A stretch of 64,000 bases of DNA from Botryotinia globosa (GCA_014898425.1 RCSZ01000004.1:1240001-1304000), one strand, 5' to 3'; positions 33,972 to 46,768 are shown, counted from the first letter of the stretch. Made by a program: numbers and translations. The notes: a model not told the origin generated them from the letters alone.

Positions 33972-34255
33972 ATGACCGTCAATGAACTCAGTACAATTAT
34001 TTCTCGCAGACTCAAAACAATTGGTTAATTGTGATTCTAGCCATCTTGAAGAGTCTCACGAATCCTGCACCAATTGTTAATTTGAGTCTCAAAATCTCCG
34101 TTCGTGATGCATTAAATGCTTTTCTCGAAAGGGAGCCAGATATACTAATAAGAAGGATCAAACTGATAAAGGAGCAAGCCCTCAAAGTAACCCATGTTAT
34201 CGTGGAAGTGCACAGTGATCTGGCGGTCGACATCTCGAGGGGTACTCTTTTTTGA
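33972..34255 (+). pseudogene. possible frameshifted small ORF
   Basis: An ATG in good context (aaaaATGACC) opens 18 codons (MTVNELSTIISRRLKTIG) to a TAA. Nine bases on, another frame runs 70 codons of helix-like, protein-looking sequence with alternating hydrophobic and charged residues. The 18-bp GT...AG between them is too short for a fungal intron. Either a decayed gene copy beside the dispersed repeat, or chance. No family is recognised. Confidence 0.22.
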
Positions 34256-36720
34256 TTGGTCGATACGCGAGAAGTTAGCGAATCTGGAGGCCAGGAGTAT
34301 AATATTGAGTACCTTTAAATAATAATGGTTTATCAGAATGATGATAAATACGCCACAAACAAATTCTGCGGAATTGAGGAATGAAATAGAATATTTTTTC
34401 TATTTGGTTGATCTTGCGTCACGAAATGTCATTGGTAATTATTAAAGTCTGATATTTAGGACAAACCGGGAATAACAAATGCGCACAAGACGTCTCACTG
34501 CGTACCCGTAGTTTGACATTTTATGCCGGGCCCCGCGTATAATTCCCCTATGCAGGGGTTAAACGACATGCCAAGCTCGATATAATTTATATGTACCATT
34601 GTGATCGACTGAGATGATTTGTTTTTATAATCATTATGAGTTAAAATCAAGGAGCAAGTGTAGTGTTTGGCTGTATTGATTAGAGCTGAGAATGTCTAAG
34701 TGCGATAATTGTAATCGGAGATGGTTGACTTTCGGAACACTACGTATATCTGGATAGACCCTCGCAAAGAATTTCATGATAGTTTATGCCCAATCAACTG
34801 AGGAAAAAAAGGTTGCCCATTGTGAGAATTGTAAATATCGTACGTGAAGAGATATTTTGATACTGTATGCGTTGTAATCCGAAATAAAGATGTGCACTCT
34901 CAGCATGATTATAACCTTCAGTTTGTAACAAGTCTCTATACAACCCTATATTATAGTAATACACTTGCCTCCGGTATAGAATATAGAACAACCCAGTTCT
35001 AAGCTGCAAATGTTGCTCGATTCGTCTCGAGGAAGAGAAAGAGGAATTCGTAGGAAGGGATTGGGATTCGAATATAAGAAAATGCGTGCTTTAAAGAAAA
35101 GGAATTAGCATGTCTGCGAATTAGAAAAGAATATCCCATATTCTGACTCTATCGCAGAGCTTGACTGAAAAACTGAACTGCAGAGAAGATATCAGTGATC
35201 CCAACTCATCTTGCACTTTATTCTTGCGCCCCAAATCTGTGCCAGTAGGGAGATAAAACTTGGAATTGATACAATGATTGGTTTGTGAATGCGAAGGCGA
35301 ATAGATTATCGAGCATGGTGCCTGATGTCGCGAGAGCTCTGCAGAAAAATAGGGAGCGGCCAGGTCTGAAGATGTAGGGTATAGAATCTTGTTGCCATTA
35401 CACCCGCCAACAGCATTCGACGTGCTTCGAGGCGAAACATATTAATATAAATTTTATAAATTTAATGTTACAATTGTTAACAGACAAATGCTGTATAAAT
35501 GGTCAAGAGATGGAATGAGTTTGTGGACAAGAATAAATGGAAGAGGAAGGAAGGAAGGGCGGAAATATACAGACAGGGTGCATGGTTAGAGAAGGCACAC
35601 AGATGGACAGATTTCACTGAAAATAGAAACACAAGAATAAAATTGTTTCAATATATAATGAAGAATGAAGAATCAATGTAAAACTGCGTATTCTTTTCCA
35701 TGTATGTTCTCGGAATATTTCTTCTCTGTTTCCATTTGAATTTGTAGTATGGGTATAGTTATATTCACACGTTGGACACATAAAGGCGATTCATTGAACA
35801 GTCTCTTACAAGTATAGATTATAGATAGTAGAGATAGATGGGAATCCAAAAGAAAGGACGATAGACCGAGATTCTATCACATTTGTCTACTTTTATATCT
35901 GTTCTTTGACTTTGTATTTGCGCAAGAATCACACCGATGAAGGTTGTCAATGAGGGTTGTGCATCTAGACGGTGCTTGCAATTAAAATCTCAGACAAGGA
36001 GACACTTATTCATTCCAGGGGTGCAATGGAGAGATCTGGGTGACATATTCGTCTCCAAATCATATTTTCGATTGGGTGGCTGGCTACTCAGGTACCTGGA
36101 TATCTTCAAGTTCCTCTTTTGGTATGGATGGATGAGTTTACCTACCCGACCCGACTCTTCTTCAATCAAATGTGGCGTGCTAATAAGTCTGATACTGTAG
36201 ATGACGGGATTGTCCTCTATAATGCTGTTATCTCGTAACGTGATTTACCAATGTTAATTCACCACAAGTTGAACGTCTGAAAGTCCGGACGAGTGACAAG
36301 TAACATGAGCGGCTCGAGAGTTCTCTGTGCATTTCCATTTCCATAAAGGTACGGCTGGGCTGTTTTATCTCTTCATTCTGTATTTAATAAAACCATCCAT
36401 ATGCCCTCGAGAATTATTCTGCCACAGCAATTCGAATCTCCTTGTGGCTGGAGAGCTCTATTGGGTAGATTGGCCAGCCCTAGAATAGACAGTCTAGTCT
36501 AGGTCTACTCTACCGATTAATAAGCGGATTATACTACCACTTTCTATGTATGAAAAATCCTGTCCCTCTTGGAACCAAAACTCATTTCTACATGCAACCT
36601 CACAACACCGCAACTCCAAAAAAGTTGCATCAAAATATCCATCACAACAATTCGACACAGATAACCCTAGGTAATACCAAATACTTTGAAGTCGTACATT
36701 ACATATCACTGTTCATTATA

Positions 36721-39700
36721 ATGTCGGCCTACAATACAAATGATGTCGGCACCAACGGCAACCAAGGAGGACCTCACAATATTGGTGACGAGCGACCCTA
36801 TCCACTAAGCCATGAACGTCTTGGGGCTATCAGACACAGGCTGCCCAGCGAGAGACCACTAATATTTTCTGAAGCGGCAAACCCGTCTGTTAATTTTCTT
36901 GATCCACCGTTTCAAAATCCATCGTTTGGTTCCCAAGATATACCTGGAGGAGATCAGTTCCCTGACTATCATACGAACAATAGCGGATACAATGTCAACC
37001 CGCACGTACTTGTTCATTACCATGTTGATGGAACTATCATCAACCATGATCAATTACCTCGATGGCCTATCGATAGTAATCAACATCAGGCTCAAGATCC
37101 ATCCTATAACTTCGGACAACCACAGACTCAAGTTCAGGGCAACTATGCAAGTACTCTGGAACATTGCACCTCCCAACCAGCATTCAATGATTTGCCATCT
37201 CAAGTTCCGCCAATCAATTTTGTTCAACCATTTCCAATGCCGATTTATGCGCCAAATAATAACGGATACAATATGCGCCAGCAAATACCTACTCAATTCC
37301 AGCTTGGAGAGACTCCTGCTTATTGCAGTCAACAACCTCAAATGCCCGTCAATCAGACCAACTTCAACGGTGTCAACAATAACCAGCAAGTACCTGCTCA
37401 ATTCCAATTTGGAGAAACTCCTGCTTATTGCAGTCAACAACCTCAAATGCCCGTCAATCAGACCAACTTCAATGGTGTCAACAATCACGAACAAGCATAC
37501 CAAGGAATGGCTACCGCCGCTGTGTCATCATTTGCTAGTCTATCGGCGGAAGAACAGGACGCCGAATTTCAACACTTTGTTCAACAACGTCTCGCCCTTG
37601 GAGAGACGCAAATGATGGAGCCTGGGAAATTCAAGAGTTGGTATATAGGCCAGCAGGTGAAAGGAAAAAACACACCAACACTTGAACATGGAGTTACTCC
37701 TCTCCATCCATCTCTTGTCTTTAATAACAATGTACCGATTCAACAGCCGATGATACCGCTGAATAATCAGGAGTACATACAACCACCTACCATGATCTAC
37801 CAGACTACGGGGGAAGGATTGACTAATGGCTTTCAGCATATGATGGGCCCTTCAACAACTTTGAGTGGACAAGCTATGCAACCGAACAACGAGCAGTATC
37901 TTCAGCAACCTCGAAAAAGCATGAATTCTGAAATGCGAACAAGAGGAACTTCGTTGGCTGTTGCATCCGCGGGCCAATCCATTTTGCCAGGCTCCTCACG
38001 ATCTATGCCACGGCCAGTCGTTCAAATGACTACGACAATGCCCCCCTCTCCATCAACTACAAGAGCTCAAGCCCCTCCATCGATCACGACAATGCCAGCT
38101 CCCTCATCAACTACAAGAGCTCAAGCCCCTCCATCGACCACGGCAATGCCAGCTCCCTCATCAACTACAAGAGCTCAAGCCCCTCCATCGATCACGACAA
38201 TGCCAGCTCCCTCATCAACTACAAGAGCTCAAGCCCCTCCATCGATCACGACAATGCCAGCTCCCTCATCAACTACAAGAGCTCAAGCCCCTCCATCGAT
38301 CACGACAATGCCAGCTCCCTCATCAACTACAAGAGCTCAAGCCCCTCCATCGACCACGGCCCTACCAGCGGTCACCAGAATCAATCGAGAAACAAAAAAT
38401 GGTATGTTTTGAAGGAAACTTGCTTCGGGGTGCCATGACTAACAATACATAGTAAATCCAGAACAAATGGATAACAAAACATGCGCCGCAGGGAAAATTA
38501 TTTCGCAAGAACAAGAAACTGAGGCTACTCGATCAAACCAGCGAAGGTTCATCCCGATCGCTCAAATCCTTGGTGCTGCTGATGGCAAATACACTGTTTC
38601 CTTTTCGAATCTAGAATCGAATGTGTTTAATAGCTCTTTTGATAACGAGATGTATCGCTGTATGGCCACTGCCATTGAAGGTCTTGATGCGAAAAATGCG
38701 AAACCGGGTACAAAATTGTTCATGCTCAGGAATGAAGAAAGTTTGGTTATAGTGAGGATGGCCCTGGGAGAGATGCTCCAACAGCTCATCGCTCTGTCAC
38801 TGGATACTTCCTTGGACGCACGAAAAAGCCTCGAAAACTTTGCAGCGACCAAAAATATTCGCTATTCCTCCCTCAAGTCGTTGGAATTTGCCCCAAAATC
38901 GCAATTTTTTAAAGAAGTCAAAGTTGCACCCGGAACAGAGGAAACAGCCCAACTGGCCAAAGATGATGTCCCACCGTGCACAACGCATACTTTAATGTGT
39001 GCTACAATCAACAGTGATCTCGATGGAACAGAGGCGAAAGGAAGTTGGTCTTTATATACGAAAACGGCATTCATTGATGAAAGTACTCCCTTAAAGTATG
39101 CGATCGGGCTCAAAATAGAGGTTGCAGAGATCGACGATAGACAGGCTAGAGACAACCAACTCATTTACGAAAGATCTCTGCCATCGAATATTACAGGGGA
39201 GCCTCTTTGGGCTGACATACTCGACCTCTTCAAAATCCAAGCTGCGGAGTGGAGTATGGCTACCAGCATTCCAGATCCACCTACATTTCAGACGTCAACG
39301 TCAGGTTCACCATCGAACCAACAACAAATTGGCACAGAGGAACAGTGGCCAGTTTCGGGACCGGTACAAGGACAAAGAGCACAAACTGGGCAATCGATAA
39401 CGCCGGAGCCACTGACAGTTCTTGGAGAGAAGCGCAAGCGCCAAGAACAACCAGAGATTCATGCTTCTCCGGTTACTCGTGCTTCAAGCTCAGAGGCTTT
39501 CAATTCTTCAAGCGACAAAGGAAACAGTCCAACCTCTAACACGTCTACTGATAAGACAAGTGTTTCCCCACAGCTAGTAGCAGGAGTACCTCTATTACCA
39601 GACGATTCAAGGCCTATCAAACGATCAAAAGATGGACATGAAATGGGTTTCCCAGAGGGAGGAACCGGTATGAAGAAATCTTTGCCATCAAGTATACAAC

Positions 39701-40080
39701 CACCCATGGACCGGATCTCTCAGAATGACCACATGCATCCTGCACGTTCTCCTTCCGAAATTGTGCGATCGCCATTTACAACTGAAACTCAAAATCGTAT
39801 GCCTGCGCAGGTGTCAGCTCAAGCTGATGGCTCGTTCCAGGGGGCACAAGTAGCTTCTTCCAGGCAGGGAATGCTACTCGCTAACAATGGGAGACCTTAT
39901 CAATGCGCGATCTCCGAACTCACACAACCGTCGCGCACATTCCCAGCTCAAAATAACATGCCAAAACAGGTGCAAGCTCGACTTTTGAGACAACCCACAG
40001 AGGAAGAACTGGCGCCTTATGTACCATATGTAGCCAGCAGGTGGAAGAGATCTTTTCCAGCTGAAAAGAAATCGTCATAG
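36721..40080 (+). CDS. orphan low-complexity protein with internal tandem repeats
   Basis: Two exons, 36721-38401 and 38453-40080, joined by a 51-bp intron (GTATGT, CTAAC, ATAG; junction codon GTA), encode about 1102 residues. I prefer ATG 36721 (A at -3; begins MSAYNTNDVGTNGNQ) over the in-frame ATG at 36550, whose extra 57 residues look like translated leader. The first half is Asn/Gln/Pro-rich, with a 35-residue unit repeated twice (37294-37503) and an 18-residue Thr/Pro/Ala/Ser unit repeated six times (38053-38376). Exon 2 starts with a more ordered, possibly globular region of ~230 residues (from PIAQILGAADGKY), then a disordered tail. No domain is recognised. The gene is probably lineage-restricted, with composition typical of nuclear or condensate-forming proteins. 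Confidence 0.75.
37294..37503 (+). repeat. 105-bp coding tandem duplication (2 copies)
   Basis: Two head-to-tail 105-bp units starting at 37294 and 37399, each encoding about 35 residues around 'GETPAYCSQQPQMPVNQTNF'. They differ by few substitutions, mostly silent, so the duplication is recent and in frame. Confidence 0.9.
38053..38376 (+). repeat. 54-bp coding minisatellite (6 copies)
   Basis: Units start at 38053, 38107, 38161, 38215, 38269 and 38323, exactly 54 bp apart, each beginning TCAACTACAAGAGCTCAAGC. Each encodes 18 residues (STTRAQAPPS followed by ITTMPAPS or variants). Near identity implies ongoing unit turnover. Confidence 0.95.
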
Positions 40081-40942
40081 AATCAACGAATGTACACATT
40101 CAATGACTGGATTTGGCTTGAGCTAGGATTTCGTATTTTACTTTTGTTGCTTGAGGTATAAAGTACCGGGGATGCATGGTTCTGTAATATAGCGCCCTGT
40201 GACAAACATTGGTAGATTTTGATTAGATTCGTAGAATTTGGATGGATGCGAGAACAAGGAAAGGGGAAAGAAAGGAGCTTATATTATTGTTAAATAAGCA
40301 TAGTATCACCACAAATTGAAGACTCACAACTATATTTAAAGTTCCAGTTGATGAATTCAAAGTTCCATGTGAATAAATTCCAAAGGTGATTTAAAGAAGG
40401 TGTTCTTGAAAATAAGCGAAGCTGGATTAGGTATGTTGGATTTGTAAAAGGGGGGTCGACGTGTCTGAATAAAAATTCTGAGATTCATTTCCGTAAATTT
40501 TTATGCAAGTGTTATTTCCGGGTATGTTGGCGCTAACGAGATCCGAGAGAAGAGAGAAATTAAGAGTTAATTGACAAGGTACAACAGTTTTCACATTTCG
40601 TGAGGGGTATTAATTTACTTATTATACTCAAAGTCACAGTTACAGGGATCCAAATCTCAAATGTTCCACTTATTATAGCTTTAGACATTTTCTTGAGAGA
40701 GCGATATTATGTACATTGAGTTTCTTAGGCGATTGCAAGGATGAAGGGCTATGAGCTGTGTCTCTCGGGCACCACTTACATTGAGGAGATAGATTTGGTT
40801 CTTAATTAGAGTCGGGAATAACAATTATATTTTTCTAGTCTAGTTTTAATTTTGCAGAAAAAATATCATAGTAATCTTAAGTCTGGAAAATCGGGGGCCT
40901 CGCGCAAGTACCATTGTTTTCAAGGATCTGCTAACGCGAATA

Positions 40943-41069
40943 CTACTCGTGCGGCCAGAAAGTATGCAACTCCGACGCTAGATGCACATACCACAAGATG
41001 GTAAACTACAAGAGGACTAACCTGGTTTTCATAGCGCCGGAGTTGCATACTTTCTGGCCGCACGAGTAG
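40943..41069. mobile_element. 127-bp foldback MITE with 38-bp inverted repeats
   Basis: The left arm 40943-40980 starts CTACTCGTGCGGCCAGAAAG and runs to CGACGCTA. The right arm 41032-41069 is its reverse complement with one mismatch (CGACGCTA versus CGGCGCTA). Only 51 bp separate the arms and there is no coding content. The structure and sequence style fit Tc1/mariner-type MITEs. A target duplication is not clear. The transcript would form a near-perfect hairpin. Confidence 0.88.
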
Positions 41070-41352
41070 CTTTATTTACTTCATGATATACCTGGTAGTT
41101 ATATTTACCTCGTCACGTGTTTGTGTGTGAATTGTTGCATGCCTCAGTAATAGTAAATATGGTCAGGCGTTGTGATATTCTTCGCCAAGCTAACTAATTA
41201 CGTAAATCGGTCCGATTGTTTCTTTAAAAGCGCCTCCTTCCCACCGACTTGTGAACTTTCAATCCCGACGAAATTCTTTTTTGTACATTTTACGCAATTT
41301 AACACATTTTTCAATTCTAGTCTTTACTCTTCCTTCCACGAAAATAACAAAA

Positions 41353-41454
41353 ATGGCTAGCGAGGCGGTAATGAGGAGTTTATCTCTCTCGAATGTGGAA
41401 ATACTCGATAGTTTGTTACTATGTAAGTACGAAAACATACAGACCAAGATCTAA
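41353..41454 (+). CDS. gene-like start, possible truncated orphan gene
   Basis: An ATG in ideal context (aaaaATGGCT) is preceded by ~120 bp of pyrimidine-rich leader-like DNA. It opens 33 codons (MASEAVMRSLSLSNVEILDS...). An internal GTAAGT donor follows codon 23, but every nearby acceptor either leads straight to a stop or leaves an intron too short. Either the gene is broken, or its second exon is one I could not identify in the 41.5-42.2 kb stretch. Confidence 0.25.
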   Translation: MASEAVMRSLSLSNVEILDSLLLCKYENIQTKI

Positions 41455-42688
41455 TTCCTACAGAAAATCCAGGAAGAAAGAAAGAAAGAACACTTATAGG
41501 AAAGGTGAGCCCATAGTTCAGCGGACACATCCCAAACAAGCAGACAACGACAAGAGGCCACGCCACTCTACGGTAAATCGTGTCTTCGCCTCAACATACT
41601 CAAAATCAAAGTACAAACTTTAAACAAGAGGACGGGAAGGCTTTAGAGCAAAAAAGCCCACTCGAGAAGTTAACAAAACGAGCGGGAAATCATCGATCAT
41701 ACGGTGAACGAGAGAAATGTTCGCACGAATACATGATTCCAAGCATGGAAATCAATCATATCTCATACTATCCTGCATGCGAAAACGAGTGCGACTGTTT
41801 CCAATAGACTACAATGAAGATCACGCTAGAATCGCCAGATTTGCTTCGAATGACTGGATGGATATGCCTAGATTAGACAGTGGAGATACAAAATCGCATG
41901 CATGAAGTGATTGAAAGAATCTGCCAAAACCAGCGGACAGCTAGCATATTCTGGAAACTACGATTTTGATCTGAAAGTAAGATTCCGGAGGAAGTCGACG
42001 GAACTTGAAATTGGCAAGCTTGGAGACATGGAATAGCAGACGCTACGAAAAGCTGACAAGTGAAGACTACAACCAACAAATATACATCTCAGATCACGCC
42101 AGAAGAGCTCCCAAAGACGGTAGGCAGTTCATTTGAAGATCGATATCACGTGATGTAGCCTACGGGATAGTAGCAAAAGTAGCAGAAGCAGTCAGCAAGC
42201 TTCAAGTTTGCAGAATAGGCTAGTGTAGTCGCTTTCTGATGCCTCTTCCCCAAGTGACCTTCTCCAAGTGACTTTCTCTCGTGCCCTCCATTATCACTGA
42301 ACTGAACGTAGTCCCGTAAAACTAATCACTCCAGCGGGACCCTAGAGCTACTGGTATGAGGCCGTCTTGCGCATCACTGATGCAGTTCCGTTGACGACGT
42401 GACTTATAAACTACCGCCCAATCACATGGCTATATGTGCTGAGAGATTAGACTTCGTTCAAAGTATAAAGAGATTTTGACGGATACCTTGATAGATTGAC
42501 ACTCTGTCGGGACATCGATCATGTGATCAAAGAGGGCACTGTATTAGCTAACGTCGCGCTAGCTCTTCCCTATATTAAGTACTAGCTTCCCATAGATAAT
42601 AATAATCAAAAACAAATACAACCACATAGAACTAATAAGTACTTACACTTATATCAACCAAGTTGATACCAACACCAAGTAATATTTA

Positions 42689-42778
42689 TTTCGATAGATA
42701 TTACTTCGATAGATATATACTTCGACAGATATATACTTTGACATATCTATACTTCGATAGATATCTAACTCGACAGCC
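42689..42778. repeat. 16-bp tandem repeat
   Basis: About five imperfect copies of ACTTCGATAGATATAT (variants CGACAG and TGACATATCT). Confidence 0.8.
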
Positions 42779-43499
42779 ATAACTCACCCAGACTCCCAAT
42801 TAACTTGAAATTGAGCATGCAATTCCTGTGGGGCATTAAGCGAACATTTAAGCGAAAGGCCACAAGAAAAAAGGTGACTCAACACACGAAAGCAAGATTC
42901 AGAGTCGAACTTGCATTACCTGAGTATTACCTGCATTGAAAATTCAGCCGACACTTTTGTGCTCGGTAGACTTAAACTCTAGGAGCGGATATTAGAACTG
43001 GAGGATGCCACTCGAGGTGACAATACGTGTCATGAGGAAAGGAGGTGCGTCATTGGAAGACACTGACTGATACACCAATTACTGTGACTTGACGGCCCCC
43101 TACAGAAGCAAAGCAACGCAAGACAAAGGATATAGAAAAAGACGGAAGTGAACGCGGTACATTGATATCTACAAAATGTGTATTGTACATATACATGAAT
43201 GAAATTGTTATTATTCATCCTCCGATCAATGATCGGTTTGGTATCATTGGCCATCATCCAAAAACGCCCCATATCTAGATCTGCGAATGCGACTAGAATC
43301 ATCGGAAGGCGTGAACCCGCAGCCTCATATACCAGAACTATCATAAAGCTTCGCAGCAATTGACTGTCGCATGTCAATGCTGCTGTACTTGTTCGCTCAC
43401 TGATGGTTGGCTACCCTCTATAAGAATCCACTGCAAACCACTAAAATACACGCTGACATCATGCCTTGCCTATGCAATTGCAAGTCATATATGTGAAAT

Positions 43500-46400
43500 T
43501 CACAACAATGACTTGAAGTACATAGGGTCGTCAGATCCTCCCCCAACATCAAAATCTCCGACGTCATCGCCAACTACACTGCCAATACCTTCTTTGCCTT
43601 CACCTTCCACGGCATTACCCATTTCATAGGTGATTCTTTTCCAACCACTCTTTTCCGAGGGGTCTTTAATCCACTCTGTAGTGGGGAAATAGTGATCATT
43701 CTTCTTCATTGTGATGACCCATGGGACGTTATCAAAGGTTACTACCTTGATGCGGAAATCTTCAGAACAATGTTAGTAATTTGTCAATCTGGCAGAAAAA
43801 AAAAACAGAAACGTACATGTATTGTCAGGAATCTCGATGACTACTTTCAAGAATGATTCCAAATCTGGTGTTGGTTTCCCATTGACATGGGTCACAAAGT
43901 TTGTTGGGGTGAGGTTGTACTGATAGGATGGAGATCCTCTTGTTCTCGCCGCAACGTAAACCTCACTGTGGAGTTTAGAGATTTGTTGGCGAACAGCATG
44001 ATGAGGGCGATGTAGAATAGCTCCACAGAAGGAAACGGCTCGATCAGTCTCGAGATCATCAGCTGAAACAGTATCAAGCTTAATGTGCATTTCCATACAA
44101 TCCCGGACAATGACTGCATCGAGAACGTCATGGTCGTACATTACATCAAGTTCATTGACCCGAGTAATGATCTTACCATTGAGAGATAGAATGATGTCTC
44201 CTTCCAAAAGAGCACCCGACTCACTATTTCGCTCAAAGGTGCGCTTTCGTACCATGAAAAGCTGATGGCGGGATCGATTGTCTTCAGCAACCTTACGAAT
44301 CCATTCTTCAGAGACACCCATGACACGAGCTTGAGCCATTTGGATGGTATTGAACTCAACACTCAACATGCGTAACTTAGGCTTCTCGTCGTTTTGTATT
44401 TTTTTAATGACAGGTAAGAGTGTAGGGGTTGCAAGACCGAGATAGTATTCGACATCCTTTGAGCTGGATGGAGATCTCTCTCCCAAGTAAGTCAACCACA
44501 AGGCTTGGACAACGCCATCTTCACCTATAAGCACACCACTTCCACATTGACCACTCAGGCTTGTGTCAACAGTGATAGCATCAATATTGATCGCCCGATA
44601 TCTTGGAGATGCAGCATTTGCAGGGATGGCAACAGCAGTTATTTCGGTGATGGTGGTTTTAGCAACGACAATTCGCATGTTAGTGTTGAAACCAATGAAG
44701 TATGTTGAAGCTCCTTGGGAGGGCTCCTTATTGCTCAATCTCGCGCTTTGCACAGGGGCAAGAACCAGCGATGGGTCGTATTGGATGATGGCATAATTTT
44801 GTAGAGGGTGCAGGAATACTACTTTTCCTTCCACAATGATGGAATCGGCGATTGTGATCGAGATGTCACATAGATCATATGGAACAACGGCTCTAGAGAT
44901 AACAACCAATCCTTTCTCAGCATCGATAACAACGCCCATGCCCCACTTACGGTTCCGGGGGTAGCCGTCTAGTTTGACAGGCATGTGGCATAGCACTCGA
45001 ACGAAGCTACGAACAATGTCCGCTACCGCTGGATGCTGTGAATTCTCCAGCTGTATGAAATTTGCAGACCTAGCTACAGGTGTTGTGGGTGGAAGAGCGT
45101 CGGCTAAATCCGAAAAGTCCCAAAGACCAGTGACGTCATTTCTGACAGCCAATCTCATCTTACTTGACCAATGGCGGTCAATCTGGAGAATGCCGGTATT
45201 TAGAGTGTGGAGATCTCTGAGATGTTTGTATGTTACTACAACCCTTTCTCGGTCCGGAATTTTCTTCATGACTTCAATGAAGCTTTTCAAATCAGGCGTC
45301 TTCTTATGATCAATGGTTTGAATCATCCAGCCATTATCCGTGCCTTCGAATCGAAATGATCCACTGGCTTCACACATGAAGACACCTTTACAGGCAACAC
45401 CATACAGACGTGCTTGCTGATACGACAAATCATGAAAGCTGCCTCCTGCGACAGAGACAAAACGGTCTGGTGTAATCATATGGAGATCCCCAACATCAAC
45501 CGCAACTTCGACATTTTCTCCACCACGCTGTATAAGGAAGCTTACCGTCTGACCAACACTGGAATCAAGGATATCATCCAGACGGATGAATTGTGTCAAT
45601 AATTCGCCGTTGACCTTCAGTAACAGATCTCCCTCTTCAATCAATTTATGTGACGGTCCTTCTGGAAGAACAATTTCTGCGACGAGCATACCGGTCTCCT
45701 TGGGAAATGCTTTTCGGACAATGCCTTCCCAATCGGGTGTTAAACCAAGTCTCCGGCATTCATCAAAAGGCTTGATCAACCATTGACATTGAATTGTTCC
45801 CCGGGTAATGGGCTTACCCGCTTGGACGCATTGAAGAGCTCTCAAAGGTCGATCGAGAGGCAAGAAATAATCAGTTGCGGCACCATCACTTCTTCCGCCC
45901 GCTTGTAGGGCAACGGCGTATCCATCAATCTAGTGGCACATCAATATTTGAAGGGTAAAAAAATTGGGAGATGTGAATGTTCAAACATACATTAACTACC
46001 GGACTTCCAGAACTTCCACCACTCGCTGCAGCTGCTGCTTGTATGTAATTGGTATTGAAATCGCAGTATCCGTCACCGTATTCGGGGGCATTTCTGTCGA
46101 GTCTACTGATGACTCCGGATAAAATACTAAGCTTCTCTCCAGCATCGTTACCAACCACCCTAATTTCCGATCCTACCTTGGCAAGATCTGGTCGCAATCC
46201 CAGAGCGGTAACAGGCATGTATTTGATAGCTTTAGGGTCGAATCGTAATATACCGAAATCATGAACGGGGTCACGGTAAACCGGGTATGCATCAACTTCT
46301 TCGTGATTATCGAAAACGCAATATCCCCAGAAAGGTCCTGATCCAACAACATGTCGATTGGTCAAGATATATCTACAGACATATTAATAAAGCTTAAAAG

Positions 46401-46768
46401 ACAGACGGCACGTCCATCTGAGGAGGGAAAACTAACCCCCTTTCTGCATCTACCACAAAACCCGTAGCTTCGCTGGTTAGTGCAGGGTCTGTGTCAAAAG
46501 AACAAGTCTGGCAGAATCGGATCGACACTACGTTTCGCACCACCCGCTCAATAGTGGCCTGCCATTCAGCTGTATCTGGTGATACACTTGGTGGTAATAA
46601 TTGCAGTCCATCAATGTCGTAATCATCGTCGGAAAGGTCGATTTCTGGAGTATTGACACCCGTTGACTCTTTTCCGTTTAAGGCTCGGAGTTGCTTCTGA
46701 GGTCTCTCGGGGCCCGTTGGATGTGACTTTCTCTTCGAACGCGTTGCAACGCCATTGGTGCCGATCAT
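43500..46768 (-). CDS. NMA111: NMA111-type HtrA-like serine protease
   Basis: Four exons, 46437-46768, 45991-46372, 43817-45929 and 43500-43759, encode about 1028 residues, close to the yeast length. Introns are 64, 61 and 57 bp with good signals, and all phases agree. The catalytic triad is intact: His118 in [10 protein letters not shown] (created by splicing), Asp149 in [12 protein letters not shown], Ser232 in GGSSGSPVV, each exactly three residues before the yeast positions I recall (121/152/235). A second, degenerate protease-like half and PDZ domains follow (for example [14 protein letters not shown] and [14 protein letters not shown]). The basic N-terminus [10 protein letters not shown] fits a nuclear localisation signal. 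In yeast Nma111 degrades the apoptosis inhibitor Bir1. I start at 46768; an upstream in-frame ATG (46963) adds 65 leader-like residues. Confidence 0.95.

Larger units (their letters stand above)
30387..36720. other. 6.3-kb intergenic region
   Basis: The largest gene-free stretch in the gene-rich part. From about 30.4 to 32.2 kb the plus strand is rich in G and A; long minus-strand frames there are low-complexity and explained by lack of purines on that strand. Simple repeats lie at 31826-31886 and 32013-32100, a dispersed repeat copy at 33795-33950 and a short decayed frame at 33972-34255. The rest is featureless to me. Confidence 0.45.
40081..43499. other. 3.4-kb intergenic region
   Basis: It contains a foldback MITE (40943-41069), a gene-like start at 41353, decayed-looking frames to about 42.2 kb, and a short tandem repeat (42689-42778). 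No intact gene could be assembled. Confidence 0.45.

Noticed and set aside
36550..36720. Extended N-terminus of the orphan gene
   Set aside because: Poor start context (T at -3) and leader-like residues; ATG 36721 has A at -3 and opens a compositionally consistent protein.
42420..42690. Possible solo LTR ending near 'atatcaaccaagttgatacc'
   Set aside because: The end and the adjacent primer-site-like sequence are suggestive, but no paired LTR, TG...CA boundary or target duplication could be found.
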